A DNA stretch of 64,000 nt from Kineosporiaceae bacterium. Its GTDB lineage: Bacteria > Actinomycetota > Actinomycetes > Actinomycetales > Kineosporiaceae. Both the position numbers and the translations under genes were made by a program. How positions within the stretch are numbered: position 1 is the first letter of the stretch; each line of letters opens with the position of its first letter. Below the pieces are notes generated by a model. It made no database searches and had not been told where the DNA came from. It worked only from the letters and a program-made list of their open reading frames with translations. This document shows positions 17,336-26,180 of this stretch, in pieces. The stretch is from contig JADJPO010000001.1 in NCBI GenBank assembly GCA_016713225.1, positions 310,001-374,000 on the forward strand, in the 5' to 3' direction.

Positions 17336-18095
17336 GTCGGGGCCGTCGAGCCAGTCGCGCCGCGGCGTCCAGTGCCAGCAGGAAGGTCGCGGTGCGGGCA
17401 TCGGCGGCGGTGAACCACCCCCGGTGGTCCCAGTCGTCGCCGTGCAACGCGTCGCCGGCGAACAGCAGCTGCCCGACGCGCACTCCGCGGTAGGCGCCGA
17501 CGGCGAAGAACGCGGCGGCCTCCATCTCGACGGTCAGGCATCCCTCGGCAACCCGGCGGTCGACCCGCTCGCGGGTCTCGCGGTAGAGCGCATCCGTGGT
17601 CCAGGTGCGCCCGCGGGTGTACGGCACCTGCGCGGCGTCCAGCGTCTGGACGATCGCCGCGACGGCGTCCGGGTGGGCCTCGACGGTGCGCCCGGGGCGC
17701 AGGTAGTGCAGCGAGGTGCCCTCGTCCCGGACGGCGCTGTCGGCGACCACCGGGTGGCCGACGTCCAGGCCGTCGATCAGCGCGCCCGCGCCACCCACCC
17801 CGATGATGTCGCGGCAGCCCAGGGCGATGGCCTCCTCGAGCAACAGCACAGCTGCCGGCGCCCCGACCGGGGCATGGCAGAAGGCGACCCGTTCGCCGTC
17901 CACGTCGGTCTCGAACAGGGGGCGTTTGCCGTGGATGCCGCGTAACTGGGTGTGGACTCGATCACCCTGGGCGGCAACGACTTCCGGGAAGAAGCACATC
18001 ACCAGGGCGGACGGCGCCCCGCTGGGCCGGAAGACGCGGGACGGCTCGATGACACCGGGGGAGTCGAGGTCGTCCTCGGCCAACGGCAGCTCCAC
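17322..18095 (-). CDS. Nucleoside phosphorylase (uridine phosphorylase-like)
   Basis: A 257-residue protein of the PNP/UDP family. It has IIGVGGAGAL in the phosphate/nucleoside-binding part, a CLTVEMEAAAFFAVGAYRGV segment with the ribose-binding Met-Glu, and VGQLLFAGDAL near the end. It should cleave a nucleoside with phosphate for salvage; base preference is not evident. The start is placed at the GTG at 18095 because upstream in-frame sequence is antisense to the HxlR gene. It is divergent from that regulator, which may control it. Confidence 0.8.
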   Translation of the reverse strand: MELPLAEDDLDSPGVIEPSRVFRPSGAPSALVMCFFPEVVAAQGDRVHTQLRGIHGKRPLFETDVDGERVAFCHAPVGAPAAVLLLEEAIALGCRDIIGVGGAGALIDGLDVGHPVVADSAVRDEGTSLHYLRPGRTVEAHPDAVAAIVQTLDAAQVPYTRGRTWTTDALYRETRERVDRRVAEGCLTVEMEAAAFFAVGAYRGVRVGQLLFAGDALHGDDWDHRGWFTAADARTATFLLALDAAARLARRPRLTRG

Positions 18096-18125
18096 GCTGA
18101 TGAGCCTAATCGGTAGGGTTCGAGC

Positions 18126-18458
18126 GTGATCGATCCGAGTCGGCCGTTCGACGACGCGATGCGGCTGCTGAGCCGGCGCTGGGCGGCGGACGTGGTGCGG
18201 GTCATGCTGGCCGGTGAGACCACCTTCGGTGGCATCGTGCGCGCGCTGCCCGGGGCCACCGAGCGCATGGTGGCGATGCGGCTGCGCGAGCTGGCCGAGC
18301 TGGGGCTGCTCACCCGCACCGAGCTGGACGACGGCCCGACCCGGGTGCGCTACGACCTCACCGAGGCCGGCAACGGCTTGTCGATGGTGTTGCGCGAGAT
18401 CGAGCGGTGGGGCCGCCGGCACGGCCATCTGCTGACGGTCACCTCACCCGGGTCGTGA
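18126..18458 (+). CDS. HxlR-family winged-helix regulator
   Basis: A 110-residue DNA-binding protein with the HxlR layout: MRLLSRRWAADVVRVML, then GIVRALPGATERMVAMRLRELAELGLLTR as recognition helix and wing entry, then TRVRYDLTEAGNGL. HxlR proteins are dimeric and often respond to reactive electrophiles, but the usual N-terminal sensing Cys is missing. The start lies 30 bases from the divergent nucleoside phosphorylase gene, a likely target; pirin is downstream. Confidence 0.83.
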   Translation: MIDPSRPFDDAMRLLSRRWAADVVRVMLAGETTFGGIVRALPGATERMVAMRLRELAELGLLTRTELDDGPTRVRYDLTEAGNGLSMVLREIERWGRRHGHLLTVTSPGS

Positions 18459-18504
18459 CCTCGGCCCGGGGTCCGTAGGCTGGGGCCACACGGAAGGGGT
18501 GAGC

Positions 18505-19473
18505 ATGCCCGGCAGCTGGGGCGTGGCCGAGGACGCACACACCGCGGTGCAGGTGATCCCGCCGCGTGAGGTACCGCTCGGCGGGCTTCGCGCGATGACG
18601 GTGCGCCGTACCCTGCCCTCTCGCGAGCGAGCCTTCGTGGGGGCCTGGTGTTTCGTCGACCACTACGGCCCGGACGACGTCGCCGGCCCATCGGGGACCG
18701 GTGGCATGGACGTCGCGCCGCACCCGCACACCGGCCTGGCCACGGTCAGCTGGTTGTTCGCCGGTGAGGTCGAGCACCGTGACTCGGCGGGCGTGCACGA
18801 GCTGGTGCGCCCGGGGGAGTTGAACCTGATGACGGCCGGCGCCGGGATCGCCCACAGCGAGGTGTCGACGCCGGGCACGAGGGTGCTGCACGGCGTCCAG
18901 CTGTGGGTGGTGCTGCCGCAGGCCGAGGCCGATGGGCCGCGCGACTTCCAGCACTACGTGCCGCCGGTGCACGAGGACGACGGCGTGCGCACGCAGGTGT
19001 TCATCGGGGCCTTCGACGGCGAGGTCTCACCGGTGCGGACGGCGACGCCGCTGCTCGGCGTGGAGCTCACCCTCGCTCCGGGCGCCGATCGGCTGTGGGG
19101 TGCCGACGAGGACTTCGAGCACGGGGTGCTGGTCGATGCCGGCGAGGTCGAACTGGACGGCGTCCGGCTGCGGCGGGGTGAGCTCGGGTATCGCGACGTG
19201 GGGCCGAACTCGTTGCGGCTGAAGGTGATCGGCGATGAGCCGGCGCGGGTGGTGCTGCTCGGGGGCGAGCCGTTCACCGAGCCGGTGGTGATGTGGTGGA
19301 ACTTCATCGGGCGCTCCCACGAGCAGATCGCGGCGTTCCGCGAGCAGTGGCAGGCCGCCGCCGAACGGTTCGGCGAGGTGTCGGGGTACGTCGGTGAGGT
19401 CGATCGCATCCCCGCCCCGGCACTGCCGAACGTCCGGCTGCGGCCGCGAACCCGCACCGGTCACCAGCTCTGA
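18505..19473 (+). CDS. Pirin family protein
   Basis: A 322-residue bicupin. The N-terminal cupin has the metal-binding signature PHPHTGLATVSWLF (two His), followed by GELNLMTAGAGIAHSE with another His and Glu, as in iron-binding pirin/YhhW. The second cupin ends in GGEPFTEPVVMWWNFIGRS, typical of the family. Some pirins have quercetinase activity; the physiological role here is unknown. The ATG at 18505 is preferred over the GTG at 18499 because of the AAGGGG upstream. Confidence 0.88.
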   Translation: MPGSWGVAEDAHTAVQVIPPREVPLGGLRAMTVRRTLPSRERAFVGAWCFVDHYGPDDVAGPSGTGGMDVAPHPHTGLATVSWLFAGEVEHRDSAGVHELVRPGELNLMTAGAGIAHSEVSTPGTRVLHGVQLWVVLPQAEADGPRDFQHYVPPVHEDDGVRTQVFIGAFDGEVSPVRTATPLLGVELTLAPGADRLWGADEDFEHGVLVDAGEVELDGVRLRRGELGYRDVGPNSLRLKVIGDEPARVVLLGGEPFTEPVVMWWNFIGRSHEQIAAFREQWQAAAERFGEVSGYVGEVDRIPAPALPNVRLRPRTRTGHQL

Positions 19474-19477
19474 GCTG

Positions 19478-19633
19478 CTACCGGGGCTCCTGCTCGGGGT
19501 GGAAGATCTGGAACGCCACCACCTCGGCGACCACGACCAGGGCGAGCAGGGTGTTGAGCCCGCCGTCCGGCAGGTCTACGCCGAGCAGATCGTGGCACCG
19601 CGCCGGGCACGGATCCGCGCCTACGGGGCGCAC
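19478..19633 (-). CDS. Possible small membrane protein
   Basis: A minus-strand frame of 51 residues from a GTG. Its second half, GLNTLLALVVVAEVVAFQIF, would be a good transmembrane helix, ending HPEQEPR. The N-terminal half is Cys/Pro/Arg-rich and unconvincing, and no ribosome site is clear. It may be a small membrane protein or the relic of a longer one. Confidence 0.22.
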   Translation of the reverse strand: MRPVGADPCPARCHDLLGVDLPDGGLNTLLALVVVAEVVAFQIFHPEQEPR

Positions 19634-19758
19634 CGGACGGCGAGCCTGGTCTGGCGGGCATGTGGCGGGACGGCGGGCTGATCAGCCGCTGACCGCCCGT
19701 CATCACTGACGGTAGTCGACAGGGCAAGACGCTGCGCAGTCCCATGAGGTGCCATCGA

Positions 19759-19958
19759 CGTTGGATCGTCCGCCCGACGTTCCAACGAAACCCCCCTGTT
19801 TGTTGGAGCGTCGGGCTCGAGATGCAACGCTCGTTGGAGCGCCGGGCCGACGCTCCAACGAAACCCTCCTGTTTGTTGGAGCGTCAGCCTCGATTCCCAT
19901 GACTTCCTCGTGGAGATTGCCCTTGGATCCAACGTTGGATCCAACCAGAGCTCCAACG
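19759..19958. repeat. Three inverted-repeat units before the Fic gene
   Basis: Each unit pairs CGTTGGANC with GYTCCAACG. Unit A spans 19759-19787 (9-base spacer) and unit B spans 19832-19860 with perfect 10-base arms CGTTGGAGCG/CGCTCCAACG. Unit C spans 19933-19958 and is degenerate. A and B are 73 bases apart and stay similar for about 60 bases, sharing a TTTGTTGGAGCGTC half-site. A perfect 22-base palindrome (19923-19944, TTGGATCCAA on both sides of CG) overlaps C. It may be an operator cluster for the Fic gene or a REP-like element. Confidence 0.7.
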
Positions 19959-20009
19959 AACCGGGCTCACGTCTTGGAGGGTGAGAGGCAGTTCCAATAC
20001 TCTCCGTAC

Positions 20010-21233
20010 ATGAACCCGGATAGCTACACGGAGACCATCTTCGGAAAGCCGATGCGCCGACCGGGAGGTCGGGTGGCGTTCTGCTTCTACGCGCCGAATC
20101 CGCTGCCGCGCACGCTGGAGCTCTCGGAGGCGACGATCCTCGCCCTGTCGACCGCCGACAGCTCGCTGGGCCATCTGCACGGTCTGGGACAGCTGATCCG
20201 GAATCCACAGCTCCTCGTCGGGCCGTACTCGACTCGTGAGGCCCTGGCCAGCTCGAGGATCGAGGGGACGAACACGTCGCTGGCGAACGTGATGCAGGCC
20301 GAGGCCGCGGACGGCGCGGCGAGTGTCGATGCGGACGTGGAGGAGGTGAAGCGGTACCTGCGAGCCAGCGAGACCGGATACCGCCTGCTCGCCACCCTGC
20401 CCCTCACACAGCGGCTGATCAGGCAGGCCCATCGCGAACTGGTCAGCGGTGTCCGGGGGGCGGAGAAGCTGCCGGGTGAGATCCGTACTTCACCGGTGTG
20501 GATCGGTAGTCCCACGGACAGCCCGGACAGTGCGACGTACGTACCGCCGCTGCCGGAGTACCTACCGGAGCTGATGATCGACTGGGAGCGCTTCGTCAAC
20601 GAGCCCGGCCGGATGCCGGTGCTGGTCCGTGCGGCACTCATGCACTACCAGTTCGAGACGATCCACCCCTTCCTGGACGGCAACGGACGCATCGGCCGAC
20701 TACTGGTCGGCCTGATGCTGGTGCAGGAGCGGCGGCTGACGACCCCGCTGCTGTACATGTCCGGCTATCTGGAGGCACACCGGAACACCTACTACTCCCT
20801 GCTCCAAGGAGTACGGGAGCGAGGCGAGATCCAGGAGTGGATCCAGTTCTTCCTGACCGCGATCGCCAGGTCTGCCGACGACGCCGTCCACCGGGCCGGT
20901 CTGGTGGTACGGCTCAGAGAGGAGTACCTCCAGGATGCGGCGCGGTCACGGTCCATGATCGCCGGCCTGGTGGACCTGGTCTTCACCAACCCCTACCTCA
21001 CCGTGCGCCGGGTCCAGAACCACTTGGGCATCACGAACCAGGGCGCACGCAATTTGATCAAGGATGCTCAGGCCCGTGGCTGGGTGGGTGACCCGCAGGC
21101 GATCGGGCGTGGTGGGCAGCTCTACTGGGTCGCGGCGACGGTGCTCGACATCCTGGAGAAGCCCTTCTCGTATGAGGAAGTGGGCGCCGAGACCGGCCCG
21201 GTCGCACGCACGGTGACCGACGCTTGGAGTTGA
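20010..21233 (+). CDS. Fic family AMPylase-type protein, class II
   Basis: A 407-residue protein with an intact Fic motif HPFLDGNGRIGR (219-230), whose His is the catalytic base for AMP transfer from ATP to target hydroxyls. An N-terminal inhibitory helix motif SSRIEG (81-86) matches [S/T]xxxE[G/N], placing it in the self-inhibited class II group. A C-terminal winged-helix-like region (TVRRVQNHLGITNQGARNLIKDA) suggests DNA binding, as in many chromosomal Fic/DOC proteins. The ATG at 20010 begins the conserved part. No ribosome site is near, and a TTGGAG...AATACT promoter-like pair ends nine bases upstream, so the mRNA may be leaderless. Confidence 0.87.
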   Translation: MNPDSYTETIFGKPMRRPGGRVAFCFYAPNPLPRTLELSEATILALSTADSSLGHLHGLGQLIRNPQLLVGPYSTREALASSRIEGTNTSLANVMQAEAADGAASVDADVEEVKRYLRASETGYRLLATLPLTQRLIRQAHRELVSGVRGAEKLPGEIRTSPVWIGSPTDSPDSATYVPPLPEYLPELMIDWERFVNEPGRMPVLVRAALMHYQFETIHPFLDGNGRIGRLLVGLMLVQERRLTTPLLYMSGYLEAHRNTYYSLLQGVRERGEIQEWIQFFLTAIARSADDAVHRAGLVVRLREEYLQDAARSRSMIAGLVDLVFTNPYLTVRRVQNHLGITNQGARNLIKDAQARGWVGDPQAIGRGGQLYWVAATVLDILEKPFSYEEVGAETGPVARTVTDAWS

Positions 21234-21260
21234 CCCGGTCTCGCCCTCACACTCGATCTC

Positions 21261-22697
21261 GTGACCACTGATACGCACCTGCCCGACCGTCCGCTGTGGC
21301 AATGGGGAGCCGTCGAGGCGGCCGCGGCCACCCGCTCCGGGCAGGTGCGCTGCACCGAGGTGACGCGCGCCGTCCTCGATCGGGTCGCGGCGGTCAACCC
21401 GCACCTGAACGCGATCACCCTCGATCTGGCCGAGCAGGCGATGGCCGGCGCCGCCGCGCTCGACGAGGCGTTCGCCCGCGGTGAGTCGACCGGTCCGCTG
21501 CACGGCGTCCCGGTCACGATCAAGGACAACGTGGACGTCGCCGGGCAGCGCACGCCGAACGGGCTGCCCGGGTGGGCGAACCTGATCGCACCGGCGGACT
21601 CGCCGGTCACCGCCAACCTGCGCTCGGCGGGAGCGGTGATCGTGGGGCGCACCAACACCCCCGAGATCTCGATGCGCCCGACCACGAACAACCCGCTGTA
21701 CGGGCTGACCCACAACCCCTGGGACGACGCCACCTCGTGCGGCGGATCCTCCGGTGGCGCAGGGTCGGCCGTGGCGTCCGGCATGGGCGCGCTGGGGCAC
21801 GGCAACGACATCGGCGGCTCGGTGCGCATCCCGGCGCTGCACTGCGGCGTCCCGGCGATCAAGCCCACCCAGGGCCGGGTGCCCGCCTACCTGCCCTCGG
21901 GCCTGGCCGAACGCACCACGATCGCGACGCTGATGTCGGTGCAAGGGGTGCTGGCCCGGTCGGTCGCCGACGTGCGGGCGGGCCTGGCGGCGATGGCCGC
22001 GCGCGACGTCCGGGACCCGTGGTGGGTGCCGGCCCCGCTGGAGGGGCCACCGGTGCCGCGGCGGGCTGCCGTGCTGCGCGGGCTGGACGGCGAGCGCACT
22101 CACCCCAGCGTGCTCGCCGGGATCGACCGGGCCGCAACGGCTCTGGCCGCGGCCGGATACGAGGTGGTCGAGGTCGCCGAGGCCGACACCCCTGGCGTGG
22201 GGGCGAGTGCCGACCTCGCGTTCCGGCTCATGATGGCCGACCTCAACCACCAGCTCGGCCCGGTGCTCGATCGGCTGGGCAGCGAACAGATGATCACCTA
22301 CTGGGCGGCGGTGGGCGAGCTGGCCCAGCCCTACGCCACGCTCGGCGAGCAGATCGACGACCTGGCCCGGCGCACCACCCTGATCCGCGCCTGGCTCGGC
22401 TTCCTCGAGACCTACCCAGTGCTCGTCGTCCCCGAGTTGCTCGGTCCGTTGCTCGCCGTCGACGAGGACGTTCGCAGCACCGCGGACACGGTGGCAGTGT
22501 GGCGGTCGCTGCGCCCCAGCATCGCGATGAACATCCTCGGGCTGCCCGCCGCCATGGCGCCCACCGGGTTGGTGGACGGTCTACCCACCGGCGTCCAGCT
22601 GGTCGCCTCGCGCTACCGCGAGGACGTCGCCCTGGACGCCGCGCAGGCGATCGAGGACACCGTGGGTCAGTTGTCGCCGCTGCTCTGGACGCCCTGA
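21261..22697 (+). CDS. Amidase signature family enzyme
   Basis: A 478-residue amidase with the Ser-cisSer-Lys triad: K88 in VTIKDNVD, the cis-Ser in GGSSGG (161-166), and the nucleophile S187 in GNDIGGSVR. It hydrolyses an amide; GatA, acylamidase and urea-derivative amidases share this core. No gatB or gatC is adjacent, so it is a stand-alone amidase and not part of the tRNA amidotransferase. GTG start 27 bases after the Fic stop. Its 3' end overlaps the convergent MFS gene by 31 bases. Confidence 0.87.
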   Translation: MTTDTHLPDRPLWQWGAVEAAAATRSGQVRCTEVTRAVLDRVAAVNPHLNAITLDLAEQAMAGAAALDEAFARGESTGPLHGVPVTIKDNVDVAGQRTPNGLPGWANLIAPADSPVTANLRSAGAVIVGRTNTPEISMRPTTNNPLYGLTHNPWDDATSCGGSSGGAGSAVASGMGALGHGNDIGGSVRIPALHCGVPAIKPTQGRVPAYLPSGLAERTTIATLMSVQGVLARSVADVRAGLAAMAARDVRDPWWVPAPLEGPPVPRRAAVLRGLDGERTHPSVLAGIDRAATALAAAGYEVVEVAEADTPGVGASADLAFRLMMADLNHQLGPVLDRLGSEQMITYWAAVGELAQPYATLGEQIDDLARRTTLIRAWLGFLETYPVLVVPELLGPLLAVDEDVRSTADTVAVWRSLRPSIAMNILGLPAAMAPTGLVDGLPTGVQLVASRYREDVALDAAQAIEDTVGQLSPLLWTP

Positions 22698-24100
22698 GAG
22701 CGCCGGATCGACAGCGACACCACGGCAGCGGCGAAGCACAGCTCGGCGGCGATGATCCACGCGTCGTGGTAGCTGCCGGACGACGTCCGGATCCACCCGG
22801 CCACGCTCGCCCCGATCCCGGCGCCGACCATGTGTGAGGCGAACACCCAGCCGAACACCACGCCCGAACGCTGCAGCCCGAAGTGCTGACGGCACAGCGC
22901 CACCGTGGGCGGCACCGTGGCCACCCAGTCGAGGCCGTAGAACACGATGAACACCCACAGGCTCGGCTCCACCGAGGGTGCCAGCATCTGATGGACGACG
23001 AGCAGCGACACCCCTCGCAGGCCGTAGTAGGCGGCCAGCAGGACGCGCGAGTCCATGCGGTCGGTGAGCCAGCCGGACGCCAGGGTGCCGATGATGTCGA
23101 AGATGCCGACCACGGCCAGCAATCCGGCAGCCGTCGTGGTCGGCATGCCGTGATCGTGCGCGGCCGGCACGAAGTGGGTCTGTACCAGTCCATTGGTCGA
23201 CCAGCCACAGACGAAGAAGGTCAGTGCGAGCGCCCAGAACGTCCACCGGCGTGAGGATTCTGCGAGCACGCCCAGCGCCGTCCGAACGGCCGAGGTGGAC
23301 GACGTGGAGTCACGCTGCGTCGCCGCGGTGGGGGGACCGTCGTCCATCGCGCTCATCCCCCCCGAGCGCAATGTCACGTCACGCTCGCCAGACGAGTGCA
23401 ACGTGACATTGCGCTCGAGGGGGGCGAGGGGAGGGGGCGGGGGCGGGGACGGAGGTGGGGGAGGGGTGGGGGCGGCGCCGTAGGGGAGGAGACCGCGGTC
23501 GCTGGGGTGGTCGTCGAGGAAGGCCAGCACCAGGGCGATCATCAGGGTGGCGTACACCGCGATGCCGGCAGCGGCCCAGCGCCATCCCGGTCCCTCCACC
23601 GCCCGCGCCACCACGGGCAGGAAGATCAGCTGGCCGGTGGCGTTACCGGCGGAGAAGATGCCGGTCACCAAGCCGCGGCGGGCCTCGAACCAGCGGTTGG
23701 CGACGATCGCGCCGAACACCAGGGCCATCGAGCCGGTGCCCACCCCGATCAGCAGCCCCCACAGCAGCCACAGCTGCCAGGCTGCCGTCATCAGCAGGGT
23801 GAGAGCGCTGGCGCCGCCGACCAGGGTGAGCGCGAGTGCCACCACACGGCGGATGCCCCACCGCTCCATCAGCGCGGCGGCGAAGGGGGCCACCAGGCCG
23901 TAGAGCACGAGGTTGAGCGTCACCGCGCCCGAGGTGGTGGCCCGGGTCCAGCCGAACTCCTGCTCCAGCGGTTCGATCAGCACCCCGATCGAGGAGCGGA
24001 ACGCCGCCGCGGTGATCAACGCGCCCAGGGTGACCGCGGCCACGAGCCATGCGCGATGGATGCGCCGGACGTCGGGCTCGACTGTCCGGGTGTCGCTCAT
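22667..24100 (-). CDS. MFS transporter with palindromic insert in the central loop
   Basis: A 477-residue major facilitator protein with about 12 membrane segments, resembling the monocarboxylate/oxalate:formate antiporter group. The central cytoplasmic loop between the two six-helix halves is unusual: a long proline tract, then ERNVTLHSSGERDVTLRSGG, encoded by a 67-base inverted repeat (23357-23423). Substrate unknown. The start is at the ATG at 24100 after GGAG; an ATG three codons earlier is possible. It is divergent from the winged-helix gene, with 25 bases between the starts. Confidence 0.82.
   Translation of the reverse strand: MSDTRTVEPDVRRIHRAWLVAAVTLGALITAAAFRSSIGVLIEPLEQEFGWTRATTSGAVTLNLVLYGLVAPFAAALMERWGIRRVVALALTLVGGASALTLLMTAAWQLWLLWGLLIGVGTGSMALVFGAIVANRWFEARRGLVTGIFSAGNATGQLIFLPVVARAVEGPGWRWAAAGIAVYATLMIALVLAFLDDHPSDRGLLPYGAAPTPPPPPSPPPPPPLAPLERNVTLHSSGERDVTLRSGGMSAMDDGPPTAATQRDSTSSTSAVRTALGVLAESSRRWTFWALALTFFVCGWSTNGLVQTHFVPAAHDHGMPTTTAAGLLAVVGIFDIIGTLASGWLTDRMDSRVLLAAYYGLRGVSLLVVHQMLAPSVEPSLWVFIVFYGLDWVATVPPTVALCRQHFGLQRSGVVFGWVFASHMVGAGIGASVAGWIRTSSGSYHDAWIIAAELCFAAAVVSLSIRRSQGVQSSGDN
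23357..23423. repeat. REP-like inverted repeat inside an MFS coding region
   Basis: Two 23-base arms (23357-23379 and 23401-23423) pair with one mismatch: GAGCGCAATGTCACGT against ACGTGACATTGCGCTC, flanked by C- and G-runs, with a 21-base loop. It is read in frame through the transporter loop. Its form suggests an inserted repetitive extragenic palindrome tolerated in a flexible linker. Confidence 0.75.
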
Positions 24101-24125
24101 GCGCTCCATGATGACTGCTGTGCCC

Positions 24126-25343
24126 ATGACGATCAGCAGCACCCAGCGCCGAGCCCGGCTCGCCGACAGCCACCGATTGCTGCCGCACCGGGCGACGGAC
24201 GGGGTCCCGGCGCTGGCCGAGAGTGTGTTGGCGCTGCATTCCACCGACCCGGTGACGGTCTACCTGTCGGCGGCCGCCCGGATGGCGAACCCGTCGATCG
24301 AGGGCGTCGACCAGGCCCTCTACGTCGACCGCAGCGTGGTGCGCCACCATGCCATGCGCCGTACGTTGTGGATCACCACCCCGCCCACGCTGGCCCGGAT
24401 GCACGCCACCACCACCGCGGTCTACGCCGCCGCTCAGCACCGCCGGCTGCTGGGCATGCTGGCCGACAGCGGCATCGCGGACGGCGAGCACTGGCTCGCC
24501 GGGGCCAAGGCCGACCTGCTCGACCTGCTGCACACGCACGGCCCGATGACGGCCCGTTCCCTCGGGCAACGCGTCCCCGAGCTGGCCCATCCGCTGCGCC
24601 TGGCCGTGGGCAAGCCGTACGAGGGCACCCAGGCGGCCCACACCCGGGTGCTGCTGCAATTGGGCTTCGAGGGGGCGATCGTGCGAACCCGCCCGGTGGG
24701 CAGCTGGGTCAGCGGTCAGTACACCTGGGCCGCGATGGACACCTGGTCGCCGGGCGCCCTGCTCGGGCCGGACGGCACGCCCCCCGATCCGCGCCAGGCG
24801 GCACGAGACCTGGCCCGGCAGTGGCTGCGCCGGTTCGGCCCCGGCACCACCACCGACGTGCAGTGGTACTTCGGCTGGACCGCGACCGTGACCCGGCGGG
24901 CGCTGGCCGATGCAGGCGCCGTCGAGGTCGACCTGGACGGCGCCCCCGGCTGGCTGGACGCCGCCGACGACCTGTTGGACGCCACGGGCTCGGCGCCCGA
25001 GACCACCGCACCGGGTGAGCCGTGGGTCGCCGTCCTGCCCTCGCTCGACCCGACCACCATGGGCTGGAAGCAGCGCGACTGGTACCTGCCCGCGGCGGCG
25101 GCGGAGGCCTTCGACCGCAATGGAAATGCCGGCGCCACGCTCTGGGTCGACGGCCGAGTCGTCGGCTGTTGGACCCAAGCCTCGGACGGCGAGCTGCGCA
25201 CCGGCTGGTTCGAGGCGGTGCCGGCCCGACGCCGCACCCAGCTGCAGCGCCGGCTGGACGTCGTCCGCGAGCTGCTCGGCGACGTGCGGATCACGGTGCG
25301 CTTCGCCTCACCCGCTCAGCGGGAGCTCGCCGGAGCACGCTGA
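24126..25343 (+). CDS. Winged-helix DNA-binding domain protein (HTH_42/YcaQ type)
   Basis: A protein of about 405 residues of the HTH_42 family. Recognisable parts are the N-terminal RLLPHRATDGVPALAESVLALHSTDP, the MRRTLWITTPPTLARMHATT stretch and the C-terminal EPWVAVLPSLDPTTMGWKQRDWYL. Relatives include DNA glycosylases of the AlkX/YcaQ and AlkZ group that excise alkylated or crosslinked bases, so a repair role is possible. The characteristic catalytic residues cannot be verified by eye. The ATG at 24126 was chosen; upstream ATGs lie within the divergent promoter space. Its 3' end overlaps the EamA gene by 53 bases. Confidence 0.75.
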   Translation: MTISSTQRRARLADSHRLLPHRATDGVPALAESVLALHSTDPVTVYLSAAARMANPSIEGVDQALYVDRSVVRHHAMRRTLWITTPPTLARMHATTTAVYAAAQHRRLLGMLADSGIADGEHWLAGAKADLLDLLHTHGPMTARSLGQRVPELAHPLRLAVGKPYEGTQAAHTRVLLQLGFEGAIVRTRPVGSWVSGQYTWAAMDTWSPGALLGPDGTPPDPRQAARDLARQWLRRFGPGTTTDVQWYFGWTATVTRRALADAGAVEVDLDGAPGWLDAADDLLDATGSAPETTAPGEPWVAVLPSLDPTTMGWKQRDWYLPAAAAEAFDRNGNAGATLWVDGRVVGCWTQASDGELRTGWFEAVPARRRTQLQRRLDVVRELLGDVRITVRFASPAQRELAGAR

Positions 25344-26175
25344 TCCCCACCCCCAGCACGAGCAGGACGCCGCCGCTCGCCTCGGCCGGGTTGGGCAGTT
25401 CGCCGTGCACCAGCCACGCGGTGATCAGCCCCACGGCCGGGATGAGCAACGTGAACGGGGCCACGGCGGCTGCCGTATGGCGGGCCAGCAGCGAGTTCCA
25501 GACGCCGTAGCCCACCAGCGAGGACAGATACGCGGTGAAGAGCGTCGAGCCGATCGCGCTCAGCGGAACGTGGGCGAGGGCATCGCCGATCCGCTGCGGC
25601 CCCTCGACCAGCAGCGAGAGCAGCAGCAACGGCAGCGGCACCACGACGCCCGACCACACCGTCATCGACAGCCCCGAGACGACGCCGAGCCGACGCGAGG
25701 CCACGTTGCCGGCCGCCCAGCACAGCGCCGCGGCAACCGTGAGCAGCAACGAGTCCAGCGGGGTGGCGGCCGAGCGCCCGACGGCGACGATCGCCAGCCC
25801 GGCGGCCCCGAGCAGTACGCCCGCTACCTGACGTCGGGTCGGGCGTTCGCGCAGCACCACCCGGGCGATGAGCACCGTCAGCAACACCTGCACCTGCACC
25901 ACGAGCGAGGCCAGCCCGACCGGCATCCCGGCGTTCAGGCCGAGGTAGAGCAAGGAGAACTGCGCCGTACTCATCAAGGTGCCGACCACGGCGAGATCAC
26001 GCCAGCCCACCGCCGGGCGCGGCACGATCAGCAGAGCCGGGAACAGCACCACCACGAACCGGATCACCAGGAAGAGCAACGGCGGCATGTCGGCCAGCCC
26101 GGCCTCGATCACGACGAAGTTGGTCCCCCAGATGACGGCGACCATCACGGCGAGCGCAGTGTCCCGCCACGGCAA
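25291..26175 (-). CDS. EamA/DMT superfamily transporter
   Basis: A protein of about 294 residues with ten hydrophobic segments in two EamA repeats (AVMVAVIWGTNFVVIEAGL at the start of the first). Typical substrates are amino acids or other metabolites. The first codon is uncertain: a TTG at 26175 directly after the kinase stop, or a GTG at 26148; both precede the first helix. It follows the histidine kinase with six bases between, so it may be the third gene of that operon. Confidence 0.8.
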   Translation of the reverse strand: MPWRDTALAVMVAVIWGTNFVVIEAGLADMPPLLFLVIRFVVVLFPALLIVPRPAVGWRDLAVVGTLMSTAQFSLLYLGLNAGMPVGLASLVVQVQVLLTVLIARVVLRERPTRRQVAGVLLGAAGLAIVAVGRSAATPLDSLLLTVAAALCWAAGNVASRRLGVVSGLSMTVWSGVVVPLPLLLLSLLVEGPQRIGDALAHVPLSAIGSTLFTAYLSSLVGYGVWNSLLARHTAAAVAPFTLLIPAVGLITAWLVHGELPNPAEASGGVLLVLGVGISVLRRAPAERVRRSAP

Positions 26176-26180
26176 CGGCC

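Noticed and set aside
19749..20009. N-terminal extension of the Fic protein
   Set aside because: The added residues come from the inverted repeats and have no family match; conserved sequence starts after 20010.
21572..22837. Plus-strand frame of 421 codons
   Set aside because: A shifted frame over the amidase gene, Arg/Gly-rich with no domain.
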